The notes beneath the pieces were generated by a model, which saw nothing but the letters and a program-made list of their open reading frames with translations, was not told the origin of the DNA and did not search any database. Shown here piece by piece: positions 1-6,810 of a stretch of 12,429 nt of DNA (position 1 is its first letter; every line of letters begins with the position of its first letter). Position numbers and translations under genes: made by a program. This DNA comes from an uncultured Chitinophagales bacterium (GTDB lineage Bacteria; Bacteroidota; Bacteroidia; Chitinophagales; Chitinophagaceae). The stretch spans positions 1 through 12,429 of the forward strand of contig CAMPIQ010000114.1 in the NCBI GenBank assembly GCA_946886475.1, read 5' to 3'.

Positions 1-776
1 CCTAACCATGTTTTAAAGTCCGTAACTTTTTCCCTGCTTACTATAGCTTCCTTGTCGGTTTCCGGTTTTAGATGAAGTAAGAGGCGATTTCCAAAATAAT
101 CATGTATCTGGGCTACGCTGTCAACCGATATAAAGAAAGACCGGCTGATCCGGAAATATTTATCCGTATCAAGCATTTCATTCAGCTCGTCCATAGTATA
201 ATCCACAACAAACTTTTTGTTGTCAAAGGTTTTAAAGAAATTCAGCCGGCCGTCGCTAAAGAAATAGGCTATTTCTTCCACTTCAACCGAAACCAGTTTT
301 TGTCCGTGTTTTACGAGAAATCTTTTTCTGTATTCTTTGGTTTGAAGTTTCTGCTGCAGTTCTTTTACTATTTCGTCAATACTGATCTGTGATGTACCTG
401 GTGCATCTGCGGTATAGATCTTTTTCATTTGCCTGAACTTATCAAGGGCAGCCTGGAGGTCTTCTTTCTGAACTGGCTTCAAAAGATAATCCACGCTGTT
501 TACTTTAAATGCCTTCAATGCATATTCATCATAAGAGGTAATAAAGATCACCGGACTTTTTACCTGAACATGATTGAATATTTCAAAGCTCTGTCCATCG
601 GCAAGTTCTATATCCATCAGGATGAGATCAGGTGAAGGATTGTTTTGCAGCCAGCTTACGGTATTTTTAATACTGTCAGCTTCGCCAACCACCGTTGCAT
701 TCTCATCTACACTCAACAACGTTTTCTTCAACTTTTTTACAGCAAGGTCTTCGTCTTCAACAATTAATATTTTCAT
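1..776 (-). CDS. LytTR-family response regulator (3' end outside window)
   Basis: Two-component response regulator that should be phosphorylated by the LytS-type kinase(s) encoded just upstream and then bind DNA. Translation from the ATG at 776-774 gives 258 codons with no stop before the edge. An N-terminal receiver domain (about residues 1-118) starts MKILIVEDED, has acidic residues at 7-9, the phosphoacceptor Asp55 in LILMDIE, switch residue Thr80 in FITSYDEYA, and Lys100 in DYLLKPV. A LytTR DNA-binding domain follows (about 150-258): RFLVKHGQKLVSVEVEEIAYF, then DKYFRISRSFFIS, ending KVTDFKTWL. Family members are usually about 240-260 residues, so only a few residues should be missing. The ATG lies 10 bp after the stop of the kinase gene, so the two are surely cotranscribed. 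There is no strong Shine-Dalgarno site, only AT-rich sequence. The identification is firm; target genes are unknown, though a candidate operator lies at 2987-3016. Confidence 0.96.
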   Translation of the reverse strand, partial: MKILIVEDEDLAVKKLKKTLLSVDENATVVGEADSIKNTVSWLQNNPSPDLILMDIELADGQSFEIFNHVQVKSPVIFITSYDEYALKAFKVNSVDYLLKPVQKEDLQAALDKFRQMKKIYTADAPGTSQISIDEIVKELQQKLQTKEYRKRFLVKHGQKLVSVEVEEIAYFFSDGRLNFFKTFDNKKFVVDYTMDELNEMLDTDKYFRISRSFFISVDSVAQIHDYFGNRLLLHLKPETDKEAIVSREKVTDFKTWL

Positions 777-786
777 GTTTATTTTT

Positions 787-1860
787 TTAGTTTTCTATAT
801 CAACTAATTGCTGGTTGGCTACTTTACTCCAGATGAGGGGCAGCACAACACTGAAACTTTTTTTATCCTGCAATACCTGAAATCCATTATAGTTTAACAG
901 GTCGTATTTTGATTTGATGTTTTCAAGGCCAATTCCGTTTGAAGGAGCTTTTACGGTTCTTAACTGAAGGTTATTGCTCACAACAAGCTTATTGCCCGAA
1001 GTAGTAAAAATGTCGATCATCAGTGGCTTCGTTTTGGATAGCACATTGTGCTTCACTGCGTTTTCCACCAGCAGTTGCAGACTTAAACTAGGCAATAGAT
1101 AAAGATCATATTTTTTATCGATCTCCGTCATTAATTGAACAGCCTCACCATGCCTGGTCTTCAACAACCTGTAATAAGATTGAATAAATTTTATTTCAGT
1201 CTGGAGGGTACTTAACCCATCTTCATTATTTCGCAGTAGGTAGCGGTAAACCTTACTCAATTCATCCAGGAAAACCTCGGCCTGTTTACGGTCTTCCGAG
1301 ATCAGGGAAGAAAGGGTATTGAAACAGTTGAAGAGAAAGTGAGGGTTCACCTGGCTTTTCAATGTTTCAAATTCCTGTCTGATGGTCAGTTGTTCCATCT
1401 TTTCTTTTTCTTCCAGGCTTTCTTTCCATTGTTTAAGCGTATAATCTGCTTCCCACATGGCAGTGGCCACCATGGTCAGTCCAATACCAAGATACAATGC
1501 TATCCTGAACATTTGATGGTCGTAACGGTAACCAAATAATTCCACAGCATCGTAACCATTGAAGATGATCCTGTTGGTAAGGTATACAATGGAAATTTGT
1601 ACCAGGGTAAGGATAGTAAGGCGAAGACTTGTCTGGCGCACTTCAGGAAACTTTATCCTTAACCAGTGCATTACCATGATCTGCAGGTACCATGAAATCA
1701 ATCCAATGAGGAAGATAAGAGGAAAGGATACCAGCCATTTTTCCGGATCGCTGAAAAATATGGAACCGAACAGCAGGTAATTCAGCAATAAGCACAGGAA
1801 CGGCATCAGGGTAATGAATGAAATCCATTCCAATTTTGAAGGTTTCATCATTGTCTTCAT
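787..1860 (-). CDS. LytS-type membrane sensor histidine kinase (intact catalytic motifs)
   Basis: Sensor kinase of the His_kinase (PF06580) plus HATPase_c type, 357 residues, located in the inner membrane. About four hydrophobic segments span residues 12-34, 43-65, 80-100 and 117-136; there is no large periplasmic domain, so any signal is probably sensed in or near the membrane. A short coiled stretch (about 140-165) leads to the phosphoacceptor motif VNPHFLFNCFNTLSSL with His174. The ATP-binding part keeps a normal N-box (VENAVKHN, Asn267) and a normal glycine box (GIGLENI, 309-315). Its ATG overlaps the TGA of the preceding kinase gene (ATGA at 1860-1857), and the LytTR regulator starts 10 bp downstream, so it is the middle gene of a three-gene operon. 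It is clearly paralogous to the preceding kinase through the shared KSQxNPHFLFN and SKVYRYLLRNN blocks. The partner is almost certainly the adjacent LytTR protein; the ligand cannot be told. Confidence 0.95.
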   Translation of the reverse strand: MKTMMKPSKLEWISFITLMPFLCLLLNYLLFGSIFFSDPEKWLVSFPLIFLIGLISWYLQIMVMHWLRIKFPEVRQTSLRLTILTLVQISIVYLTNRIIFNGYDAVELFGYRYDHQMFRIALYLGIGLTMVATAMWEADYTLKQWKESLEEKEKMEQLTIRQEFETLKSQVNPHFLFNCFNTLSSLISEDRKQAEVFLDELSKVYRYLLRNNEDGLSTLQTEIKFIQSYYRLLKTRHGEAVQLMTEIDKKYDLYLLPSLSLQLLVENAVKHNVLSKTKPLMIDIFTTSGNKLVVSNNLQLRTVKAPSNGIGLENIKSKYDLLNYNGFQVLQDKKSFSVVLPLIWSKVANQQLVDIEN

Positions 1861-2918
1861 ACTACAGCCATTTCCCTGTTAATAATAAAAGGCATCCGGA
1901 TATATCTTTCGTTACCGGCTTCAGTAATGATGATATCTTTCTGGCCAAGCAGCCTGAATTTGCTGGCTATATTTTCAAGTACTTCGGAACCTTCTCCGGT
2001 TCCATTGATCCTGGGTTGAACATTGTGTTTTATTTCCAGGTCGTTTTCTACGGAATGAATAATAATATAAAGTGGCCTGGAACGGCTGAATGAATTCTGG
2101 TTCATTATATTTTCTGTTACCATCTGCAGGGTCAGGGGAGGGATCATCATTTCCTTGTGCGATGCTTCAATGTTTATATTGATGGACAAAGCATTGCAAT
2201 ACCTGGAACACAAAAGATAAAAATAAGAGTTCATAAAACGGATCTCCGTTTCTACTGTTACCAGTTTTTCATCGTTGTTACGTAACAGGTAACGGTATAC
2301 TTTGCTCATGTGATCAAGGAAATTCTCTGCAAGTTCAGGCTCTTCCTGAATAAGGCTGGATAAGGTATTGAGACTGTTAAATAAGAAATGCGGGTTCATC
2401 TGGCTTTTCAGTCCTAATAACTGGCTTTGAACGTATACTTTTTTCAGTTGTTCAGTTTCAGTTACGGTGGCCCTGAATTTTTCGTAGCGGTAAACGCCTT
2501 CATTCAAAAATGTAAGGAATACATTCACTACCATCAGTGTTACATAGGCCTGTACAAAATCTGATTCATGGTATTCATATCCCAGAAAATTAAAATGGTC
2601 ATAGGCCAGAAGGAATAAAGACATGTAGACAGCCGACATCAGAAAGAAAATAGTGATGCAAATGGCCAGTCTTTTATATGATTGATCATCCAGAGGGAAC
2701 CTGTTTCTCAATGAAATGGCCACGAACCCATAGGTAAGAAAGGCGGAGCCCATTAAAATAAATGTGGTTAGTGTGCTCAGGAAAAATACGGGTGCATTAT
2801 TGAAATAAACTGGTCCAAAAAGGTAATAATTGAGCAGACAGGTCATGGGCAGCATGCTGGCGAGCAGAATGGGAAAATCCTTTGTGGTATAGGTAGGTAT
2901 GTTCAAGCTGCGGGGCAT
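1857..2918 (-). CDS. LytS-type histidine kinase paralogue with degraded ATP-binding motifs
   Basis: First gene of the operon. Four hydrophobic segments (about residues 19-38, 47-70, 84-108 and 125-141, numbering from the GTG) precede a PF06580-type domain with an intact phosphoacceptor block, MNPHFLFNSLNTLSSL (His179), and SKVYRYLLRNN. The C-terminal HATPase_c region is abnormal. The N-box reads TENIMNQN where the neighbour has VENAVKHN, so the Lys and His are lost although Glu and Asn remain. The glycine box reads GSEVLENI where the neighbour has GIGLENI, so the second Gly is lost. I infer weak or no ATP binding and a role as sensor or heterodimer partner of the next kinase, which it overlaps by 4 bp. 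Start: ATG at 2918 has AGGTGG just upstream; an in-frame GTG at 2924 would add two residues. As far as I recall, similar unequal kinase pairs occur in Chitinophagaceae, but I could not check this. Confidence 0.93.
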   Translation of the reverse strand: MPRSLNIPTYTTKDFPILLASMLPMTCLLNYYLFGPVYFNNAPVFFLSTLTTFILMGSAFLTYGFVAISLRNRFPLDDQSYKRLAICITIFFLMSAVYMSLFLLAYDHFNFLGYEYHESDFVQAYVTLMVVNVFLTFLNEGVYRYEKFRATVTETEQLKKVYVQSQLLGLKSQMNPHFLFNSLNTLSSLIQEEPELAENFLDHMSKVYRYLLRNNDEKLVTVETEIRFMNSYFYLLCSRYCNALSININIEASHKEMMIPPLTLQMVTENIMNQNSFSRSRPLYIIIHSVENDLEIKHNVQPRINGTGEGSEVLENIASKFRLLGQKDIIITEAGNERYIRMPFIINREMAVV

Positions 2919-2979
2919 TACCACCTAAATTAATTCCTTTCGTTAAGAAATTTATAAAGCGGTTCATTTGACAGCTTTT

Positions 2980-2987
2980 GAAAAGTA
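2980..2987 (-). promoter_or_regulatory. Candidate -7 element of the LytS/LytTR operon
   Basis: On the minus strand the octamer TACTTTTC matches the Bacteroidota -7 consensus TAnnTTTG at five of six fixed positions. It abuts the proximal half of the direct repeat at 2987-3016 and lies about 62 bp before the first kinase ATG. No convincing -33 TTTG is seen; the repeat covers that position, which would suit an activator-dependent promoter. The call is tentative. Confidence 0.35.
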
Positions 2988-3016
2988 TGAATTGTTATAA
3001 ACAGCGAATGAATTGT
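2987..3016 (-). promoter_or_regulatory. Candidate LytTR-domain operator: ACAATTCAT-N12-ACAATTCAT
   Basis: Two identical 9-bp direct repeats, ACAATTCAT on the minus strand (forward 2987-2995 and 3008-3016), are separated by exactly 12 bp, so they recur at 21 bp or two helical turns. Known LytTR-domain regulators such as AgrA and AlgR bind pairs of imperfect 9-bp direct repeats separated by 12-13 bp, with an AgrA-type half-site close to ACAGTTNAG; the half-site here differs mainly by A for G. A third, weaker copy (TTAATTCAT, 3017-3025) adjoins the distal repeat. The site is 69 bp or more upstream of the operon encoding a LytTR regulator, suggesting autoregulation. The repeat is seen directly; its function is inferred. 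Confidence 0.55.
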
Positions 3017-3066
3017 ATGAATTAAATTCTTAATTATTGATAACCGGTAAATGCAGGAGGATATGC

Positions 3067-3765
3067 CTAGATCAAATCAAAGGCCTGTGCAAAAATGGTG
3101 ATCTCGTAATTCGATTCAGCATTCAGCTTCTTTTTGATGTTGCGGCGGTGGGTGGCAGCGGTGTTTTCAGAAATATGAAGCTTTCCGGCGATCTCCGAAG
3201 AATTAAAGCCTAAGGCCATCAGGGTAAGAATGGACTTTTCCCTTTTGGTGAGCGAGGCAAATACCTGCTTGTTGCGGCGGAGCAGATTGTTTTCATTCAG
3301 CAGCCTTTCAATTTTGGAGGTGAGGTAATGGGTGGTGTCAATTGGTGTGGCTGTTGTTAAGGTAAGCAGGGGTCTGCCCTCATCATCGCGTAAAAATATT
3401 TTGGTTGAACTCAGGTACCAGGTCCAGTCATGCTCCACTGAAGGACGCACCTGTTGAAAGAAAGAAACCATTTCGTCATTATTATTTCTTTCGAGCAGGC
3501 CCAGAAGCTTTGGTACGTAATCCCTGGCATCTTCAGCATTAAAAAACCTGGAATGATAATTAGGTCCCATCTTTTCCAATTCTTCCATACTTACATTCAG
3601 GATCTTTCGCCCGCGCTCAGACATATACACAACAGAAGAATCGCGAATATTAATGATTATAACTACAAGAGGAAGATTATGTTCAAATGCCTTTACTTCT
3701 TCAATTTTGGATCTTATCTTTTCATCTAACTGGTTGGAATTGGCTGCTTCGGTTTTGGAATTCAT
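3067..3765 (-). CDS. PAS-like domain / LuxR-type HTH transcriptional regulator
   Basis: Cytoplasmic DNA-binding regulator of 232 residues. Residues about 30-145 look like a PAS sensor fold: LPLVVIIINIRDSSVVYMSE, then YHSRFFNAED, then WYLSSTKIFLRDDEGRPLL. A helical linker (about 148-168) joins it to a C-terminal LuxR/GerE helix-turn-helix (170-232), with LTKREKSILTLMALGFNSSE and then IAGKLHISENTAATHRRNIKK. There is no receiver Asp pocket, so it is not a classical response regulator; a small ligand or partner protein at the PAS-like domain is more likely. Start is the ATG at 3765-3763. It is followed on the same strand, after 148 bp without a clear terminator, by the LytS/LytTR operon, so some read-through is possible, but that operon seems to have its own control region. 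The divergent neighbour is the secreted thioredoxin-fold gene. The HTH is certain, the PAS assignment fairly sure, the regulon unknown. Confidence 0.92.
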   Translation of the reverse strand: MNSKTEAANSNQLDEKIRSKIEEVKAFEHNLPLVVIIINIRDSSVVYMSERGRKILNVSMEELEKMGPNYHSRFFNAEDARDYVPKLLGLLERNNNDEMVSFFQQVRPSVEHDWTWYLSSTKIFLRDDEGRPLLTLTTATPIDTTHYLTSKIERLLNENNLLRRNKQVFASLTKREKSILTLMALGFNSSEIAGKLHISENTAATHRRNIKKKLNAESNYEITIFAQAFDLI

Positions 3766-3918
3766 CCGGATCGAAATTATTTTAAGTGACTTTAAATATA
3801 ATGAAGCAAAGTAAATGGGCGGATAAATAATATGTATCTAAGTGCTTATACTTATGACATTTAGTTCAATTTTTAAAAATACCTGAATACGGGTATACAA
3901 ATTTCAATATCTATTGAT

Positions 3919-3926
3919 CATATTTG
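3919..3926 (+). promoter_or_regulatory. Weak candidate -7 element for the thioredoxin-fold gene
   Basis: CATATTTG matches TAnnTTTG except at the first base and lies 68 bp before the ATG at 3995. No TTTG is seen at the expected -33 distance. It is the best match I found in the 229-bp divergent spacer 3766-3994. Confidence 0.3.
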
Positions 3927-3949
3927 TACTGCATTACTCAAAACGTAAT

Positions 3950-3968
3950 CATTCTTCAAAAAAGAATG
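3950..3968 (+). promoter_or_regulatory. Small hairpin in the leader of the thioredoxin-fold gene
   Basis: CATTCTT (3950-3956) and AAGAATG (3962-3968) form a perfect 7-bp stem with a 5-nt loop, 26 nt before the ATG at 3995. There is no U-run, so it is not a terminator. It may affect mRNA stability or initiation, or be chance in AT-rich DNA. Confidence 0.35.
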
Positions 3969-3994
3969 CTGAACCAATCAAACCCTATTAAAAA

Positions 3995-5179
3995 ATGAAA
4001 AAGATCTCCCTTCTTCTATTGCCCCTGGCATTTTTATTTTATTCGGAATGCGCCGCAGCGGGTATTAATTTTCTTGAGAACCGGACCTGGAAAGAAATTC
4101 TTGCACAGGCGAAAAGAGAAAACAAACTTATTTTCCTGGATGCTTATGCCACCTGGTGCGGGCCCTGTAAATACCTGCAAAAGGAAGTTTTTACCGATAA
4201 GGAAGTAGGTAATTACTTCAATTCAAAATTCATCAATGTAAAGATTGATATGGAGGCAGGTGAAGGTATTGAGCTGGCTGAATTATACAATGTAGCCTCG
4301 TATCCAACTTTATTTTTTATCAATGGAAATGGTGAGGTGGTTCATAAATATATAGGCGCTATGGAATCTGAGGATTTTATAGAACTTGGAAAAACAGCCT
4401 TTAATCCTGAAACACAATACTATCCTTTAAAAGAAAAAGCAAAGAAAAATAAGCTGGCCCCTGAAGATTTTCATAACTGGATACATGCTGCAGAAAAACT
4501 CGAGGACGAAGACCTGCCCGGCATCGTGAATTCGTATATTTCTTCGGTATCCTATCCTGTTCTCGGAAAAGATATGCTTGAAATAGTAATGGATCATGGC
4601 AGTTTAAACGGCAAAAAGCAAATTGATGAATTATTCAGTAATCGCGATGAAGTGTCAGCTACCCTGGGCATCAGTGAAGAATCATTCAATGCAAGATTTC
4701 TGGAGAAGATCGTAGCCTTTGGTTTTGACCGTCTGGTAAAAGATGAGATCAACATCAGCCAGTATGAATCATTGATCAGGGCCTACTATCCGGAGCATGT
4801 AAAACTTGAAACCAAAAAAGCCAGGGTCAATTATTTTAAGAGCAAAAAGAATAGTGAAAAAGGCCTGGCGGAGCTGAAAGAACTACTCAGTGATCCTTCT
4901 TATAAACTAGGTGCAAACGACATGGCTGGCATCATGCTCGAAATGATCGTTACGATTGGAGAAGAAGATAGAGAAAAAGAATTTATCAATCTGGTGAATT
5001 CATTCAGGCTCCAAAAAGAGGATGCAGATAAAACATATTACAAAGATTTTACCGTTGCACTGTTGTACTACAGTTTGGAAGATCTTGATAACCTTGAAGT
5101 GTATGTAAAGAAATTAACAGACAATGAAAATACACCCGACTCCCTGCTGCAGTTTATAATAGAGCTGCTGGAAGAATAG
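3995..5179 (+). CDS. Secreted thioredoxin-fold protein with WCGPC active site
   Basis: Predicted periplasmic thiol-disulfide oxidoreductase or thiol-dependent chaperone of 394 residues. A Sec signal peptide (MKKISLLLLPLAFLFY, cleavage probably after AAA at about 22) leads into a thioredoxin domain (about 27-135). This has the redox motif WCGPCK (Cys55, Cys58), typical surroundings (KLIFLDAYATWCGPC, FTDKEV, FINVKIDME) and the cis-proline loop YPTLFF (Pro104). Residues about 140-394 are mostly helical, charged and unlike any family I recognise; they may bind a partner. The plain thioredoxin fold is only about 105 residues, so the C-terminal extension is the unusual part. Cys19 lies in SEC, which is not a good lipobox, so a lipoprotein is unlikely. 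The gene stands alone: the upstream neighbour is divergent, and a strong terminator follows about 45 bp after the stop. Start is the only ATG giving the signal peptide; there is no clear Shine-Dalgarno site. Confidence 0.93.
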   Translation: MKKISLLLLPLAFLFYSECAAAGINFLENRTWKEILAQAKRENKLIFLDAYATWCGPCKYLQKEVFTDKEVGNYFNSKFINVKIDMEAGEGIELAELYNVASYPTLFFINGNGEVVHKYIGAMESEDFIELGKTAFNPETQYYPLKEKAKKNKLAPEDFHNWIHAAEKLEDEDLPGIVNSYISSVSYPVLGKDMLEIVMDHGSLNGKKQIDELFSNRDEVSATLGISEESFNARFLEKIVAFGFDRLVKDEINISQYESLIRAYYPEHVKLETKKARVNYFKSKKNSEKGLAELKELLSDPSYKLGANDMAGIMLEMIVTIGEEDREKEFINLVNSFRLQKEDADKTYYKDFTVALLYYSLEDLDNLEVYVKKLTDNENTPDSLLQFIIELLEE

Positions 5180-5222
5180 GCAACAGGCAGGTAAGATGAA
5201 CACCGGAATTTTCAAATGAATT

Positions 5223-5252
5223 AAAAAACCCCAGGACTCCCGGGGTTTTTTT
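5223..5252 (+). terminator. Rho-independent terminator after the thioredoxin-fold gene
   Basis: AAAAAACCCC (5223-5232) pairs with GGGGTTTTTT (5242-5251) around a 9-nt loop, and the 3' arm ends in a T-run. It lies 44 bp after the TAG at 5179. Confidence 0.9.
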
Positions 5253-5270
5253 GTGTAAAAACCATAAAAT

Positions 5271-5302
5271 AAAAAAGCCCTCAACATATGGAGGGCTTTT
5301 TT
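5271..5302 (-). terminator. Bidirectional terminator, mainly for the tRNA gene
   Basis: A perfect 12-bp inverted repeat, AAAAAAGCCCTC (5271-5282) and GAGGGCTTTTTT (5291-5302), has an 8-nt loop. A/T runs flank both sides, so it can act in both directions: on the minus strand 3 nt after the tRNA end, and on the plus strand as back-up to the terminator at 5223-5252. Confidence 0.9.
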
Positions 5303-5304
5303 CG

Positions 5305-5378
5305 TACCGAGGAGCAGACTTGAACTGCCGACCTCAGGGTTATGAATCCTGTGCTCTAACCAGCTGAGCTACCTCGGC
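5305..5378 (-). tRNA. tRNA with anticodon CAU (tRNA-Met, elongator type likely)
   Basis: A 74-nt cloverleaf on the minus strand. The acceptor stem GCCGAGG pairs with CCTCGGT (a G-U at the end pair). The D arm is GCTC-AGCTGGTTA-GAGC. The anticodon arm is CAGGA-TTCATAA-CCCTG with CAT at forward 5342-5344. The T arm is GGCAG-TTCAAGT-CTGCT, the discriminator is A, and no CCA is encoded. The anticodon stem has an A-C opposition next to the loop (31-39). The first pair is G-U rather than the C-A mismatch of bacterial initiator tRNA, which argues for an elongator. A CAU tRNA could also be the lysidine-modified tRNA-Ile2; elongator Met seems more likely, but the sequence alone does not settle it. Confidence 0.94.
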
Positions 5379-5388
5379 TTGGGGGTTG

Positions 5389-5396
5389 CAAAAATA
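5389..5396 (-). promoter_or_regulatory. -7 promoter element of the tRNA gene
   Basis: TATTTTTG on the minus strand is an exact match to the Bacteroidota -7 consensus TAnnTTTG and lies 10 nt before the tRNA 5' end, giving a short leader. The nearest upstream TTG (minus strand, forward 5420-5422) is 23 bp away, slightly beyond the usual 19-21 bp. Confidence 0.6.
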
Positions 5397-5533
5397 AGTA
5401 GTTCAGCACTAGTGTAAAACAATTTTTTGTTAACCGCGGGTTATTGGGCAGGTTTAAACGGGAGAGAGCTTTATTTACTACTGCATTTGGCGCTGGCCAG
5501 GCCACCGTGGAAGTTTCAATTGATGTTCTCTAT

Positions 5534-5566
5534 GATAAAAAAAGCTTCCGGTAAGGGAAGCTTTTA
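5534..5566 (-). terminator. Terminator after the SRPBCC gene
   Basis: AAAGCTTCC (5541-5549) and GGAAGCTTT (5556-5564) form a 9-bp stem, extendable by A-T pairs, with a 6-nt loop. On the minus strand it ends in a run of seven T and lies about 25 bp after the stop at 5589. The plus-strand side also has T-rich sequence, so it may work both ways. Confidence 0.85.
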
Positions 5567-5588
5567 TTTTAATCATCAGGTTATCTGA

Positions 5589-6398
5589 TCATTTATTTAC
5601 ATAAGGATTGGTTTGTCCATCCCCCTGTACACTTTCGCTTTCTGTACGTAAAATGTTGGGGTTGTTATTGGTATTGTTTCCGCTGTTATGCTTGGTTTCT
5701 ATATAATCTTTAAAGCTCATTACATCCTGGCGGATCATTTTTTCAAATACAGGTGTCAATACCTTGGCAATACCGGCACCAATTTCACCGGCAGGCGGAT
5801 GATAGCTGATCACTACTTCCAGTTCTGTTCCCTGACCACCCAATGCATCATGAAATGTAACTTTCCCTGCATTATTTATTTGTGAATTTGGAATGGATTG
5901 CCAGCCAATCAGGCTGCCTGGTTCTTCTTTCACTATTTCAGCATTCCATTTGATCTTTCCGATATTTCCCGGAACCACAGCTTCCCAATGAGAATGTTTT
6001 GAATCGATCTCCGTAACGTTGGAGAGATGTTTCATGAACAATGGCAGATTCTCCAGTTTCCTCCAGAAAGCATATACTTCGTCTTTTGGTTTGTTTACAA
6101 TCAAACCAGTGCGGATGTTGATATTTGAAGTTTGTGAAACGCCCCTGGTTTTTCCAAGACTTGAATAAACATTGCAATGACCTGAAACACCCCTGTACAG
6201 CAGGTATCCGCCCAGCGCGGTTTTTAATAGTCCGCTGATAGGATGATGGAATAAACTTCCAAGTCCTGATGAAAGGAGGTACCCGCCAATGGCAGCACTG
6301 GCAATTCTTTCGCCTTGTCCCACGTTAATTACACCACTGCCGCTTTGTGGCTGAAATTCATTGTCGGCGTGCCAGCTTCCGTATTGTTCATTTGCCAT
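5589..6398 (-). CDS. Membrane-anchored SRPBCC (polyketide cyclase-like) protein
   Basis: A 269-residue protein from the ATG at 6398. The N-terminal 25 residues are polar. Residues about 26-80 are glycine-rich and hydrophobic in two stretches (ERIASAAIGGYLLSSGLGSL and LLKTALGGYLLYRGVSGHC), resembling the small YgaP/DUF2892-type membrane module. Residues about 92-235 form an SRPBCC/START-like domain: NIRTGLIVNKPKDEVYAFWR, LPLFMKHLSNV, HWEAVVPG, IGWQSIPNS, GTELEVVISYHPP, with a closing helix VFEKMIRQDVMSFKDYIE. The tail (236-269) is Asn-rich and probably disordered. SRPBCC domains bind hydrophobic ligands in a deep cavity; the ligand is unknown. An in-frame ATG at 6449 would add 17 residues (MQKLFVHNKTIHRKIFF), but the protein beginning MANEQYGSWH looks like the natural start. 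The gene is alone, with its own terminator. Confidence 0.88.
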   Translation of the reverse strand: MANEQYGSWHADNEFQPQSGSGVINVGQGERIASAAIGGYLLSSGLGSLFHHPISGLLKTALGGYLLYRGVSGHCNVYSSLGKTRGVSQTSNINIRTGLIVNKPKDEVYAFWRKLENLPLFMKHLSNVTEIDSKHSHWEAVVPGNIGKIKWNAEIVKEEPGSLIGWQSIPNSQINNAGKVTFHDALGGQGTELEVVISYHPPAGEIGAGIAKVLTPVFEKMIRQDVMSFKDYIETKHNSGNNTNNNPNILRTESESVQGDGQTNPYVNK

Positions 6399-6810
6399 AA
6401 AAAATATTTTTCGGTGAATGGTTTTATTATGTACAAATAGTTTTTGCAATTATTATGCCCGTAAACCCCGGAGCAGAGGAAGAAGAAGTGAAGTTTGAAT
6501 TTGGCAATGAAGGAAGTTAGTGCCGGGTACCCTCAACCAGAATGCAAAAAAAGCTTCAGCATTTACTCCGGAAACTTTTATTGGGTGAGTATTATTTTAC
6601 CCATGAAATGAAATCCATCATCCCGGGTATTTGCTATCCACAATATAAAGCCAGTATCAACATTCCGGATCTTTACCGCTTCCCTGAAAGAAATATTCTT
6701 AACAGGTGCCACCATAATGAAAGTGCTTTTATTTCAGTTTTATATCCTGACTTCACCCTGCCCGACTTCAACATTCAAACTGCCCGTTTACCGCAACTCT
6801 TTCACTTTCC
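6399..6810. other. 412-bp stretch with no supported gene
   Basis: This spacer separates the 5' end of the SRPBCC gene from the 3' end of the aminotransferase gene. The part next to 6398 should hold the SRPBCC promoter; the best -7 candidate is ACTATTTG on the minus strand (forward 6434-6441), a poor match to TAnnTTTG. The rest holds only short open frames without recognisable content: 21 codons from 6455 (+), 45 codons from 6715 (-), and a longer plus frame from 6542 that runs antisense into the aminotransferase gene. The plus strand at about 6735-6836 is rich in C and T, with GACTTCA repeated near 6748 and 6762 and again near 6839. No terminator hairpin for the aminotransferase gene is evident. 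Confidence 0.5.

Noticed and set aside
102..807. Plus-strand open frames opposite the LytTR gene
   Set aside because: They are shadows: the minus strand translates without a break into a full receiver plus LytTR protein.
3020..3035. AT-only inverted repeat (AATTAA-ATTC-TTAATT) after the LuxR-type gene as a terminator
   Set aside because: A 6-bp A/T stem is too weak, and similar sequence arises readily by chance in AT-rich spacers.
3778..3796. Near-palindrome ATTTTAAGTGACTTTAAAT upstream of the LuxR-type gene as an operator
   Set aside because: Imperfect and A/T-rich, with no second copy to support it; not distinguishable from chance.
6455..6520. 21-codon acidic plus-strand frame (MPVNPGAEEEEVKFEFGNEGS)
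   Set aside because: Too short to support without conservation data, and it overlaps the presumed promoter of the divergent SRPBCC gene.
6578..6715. 45-codon minus-strand frame starting MVAPVKNISFREAV
   Set aside because: It looks faintly protein-like and follows the aminotransferase gene, but there is no start signal or family resemblance, and such a frame is expected by chance at this length.
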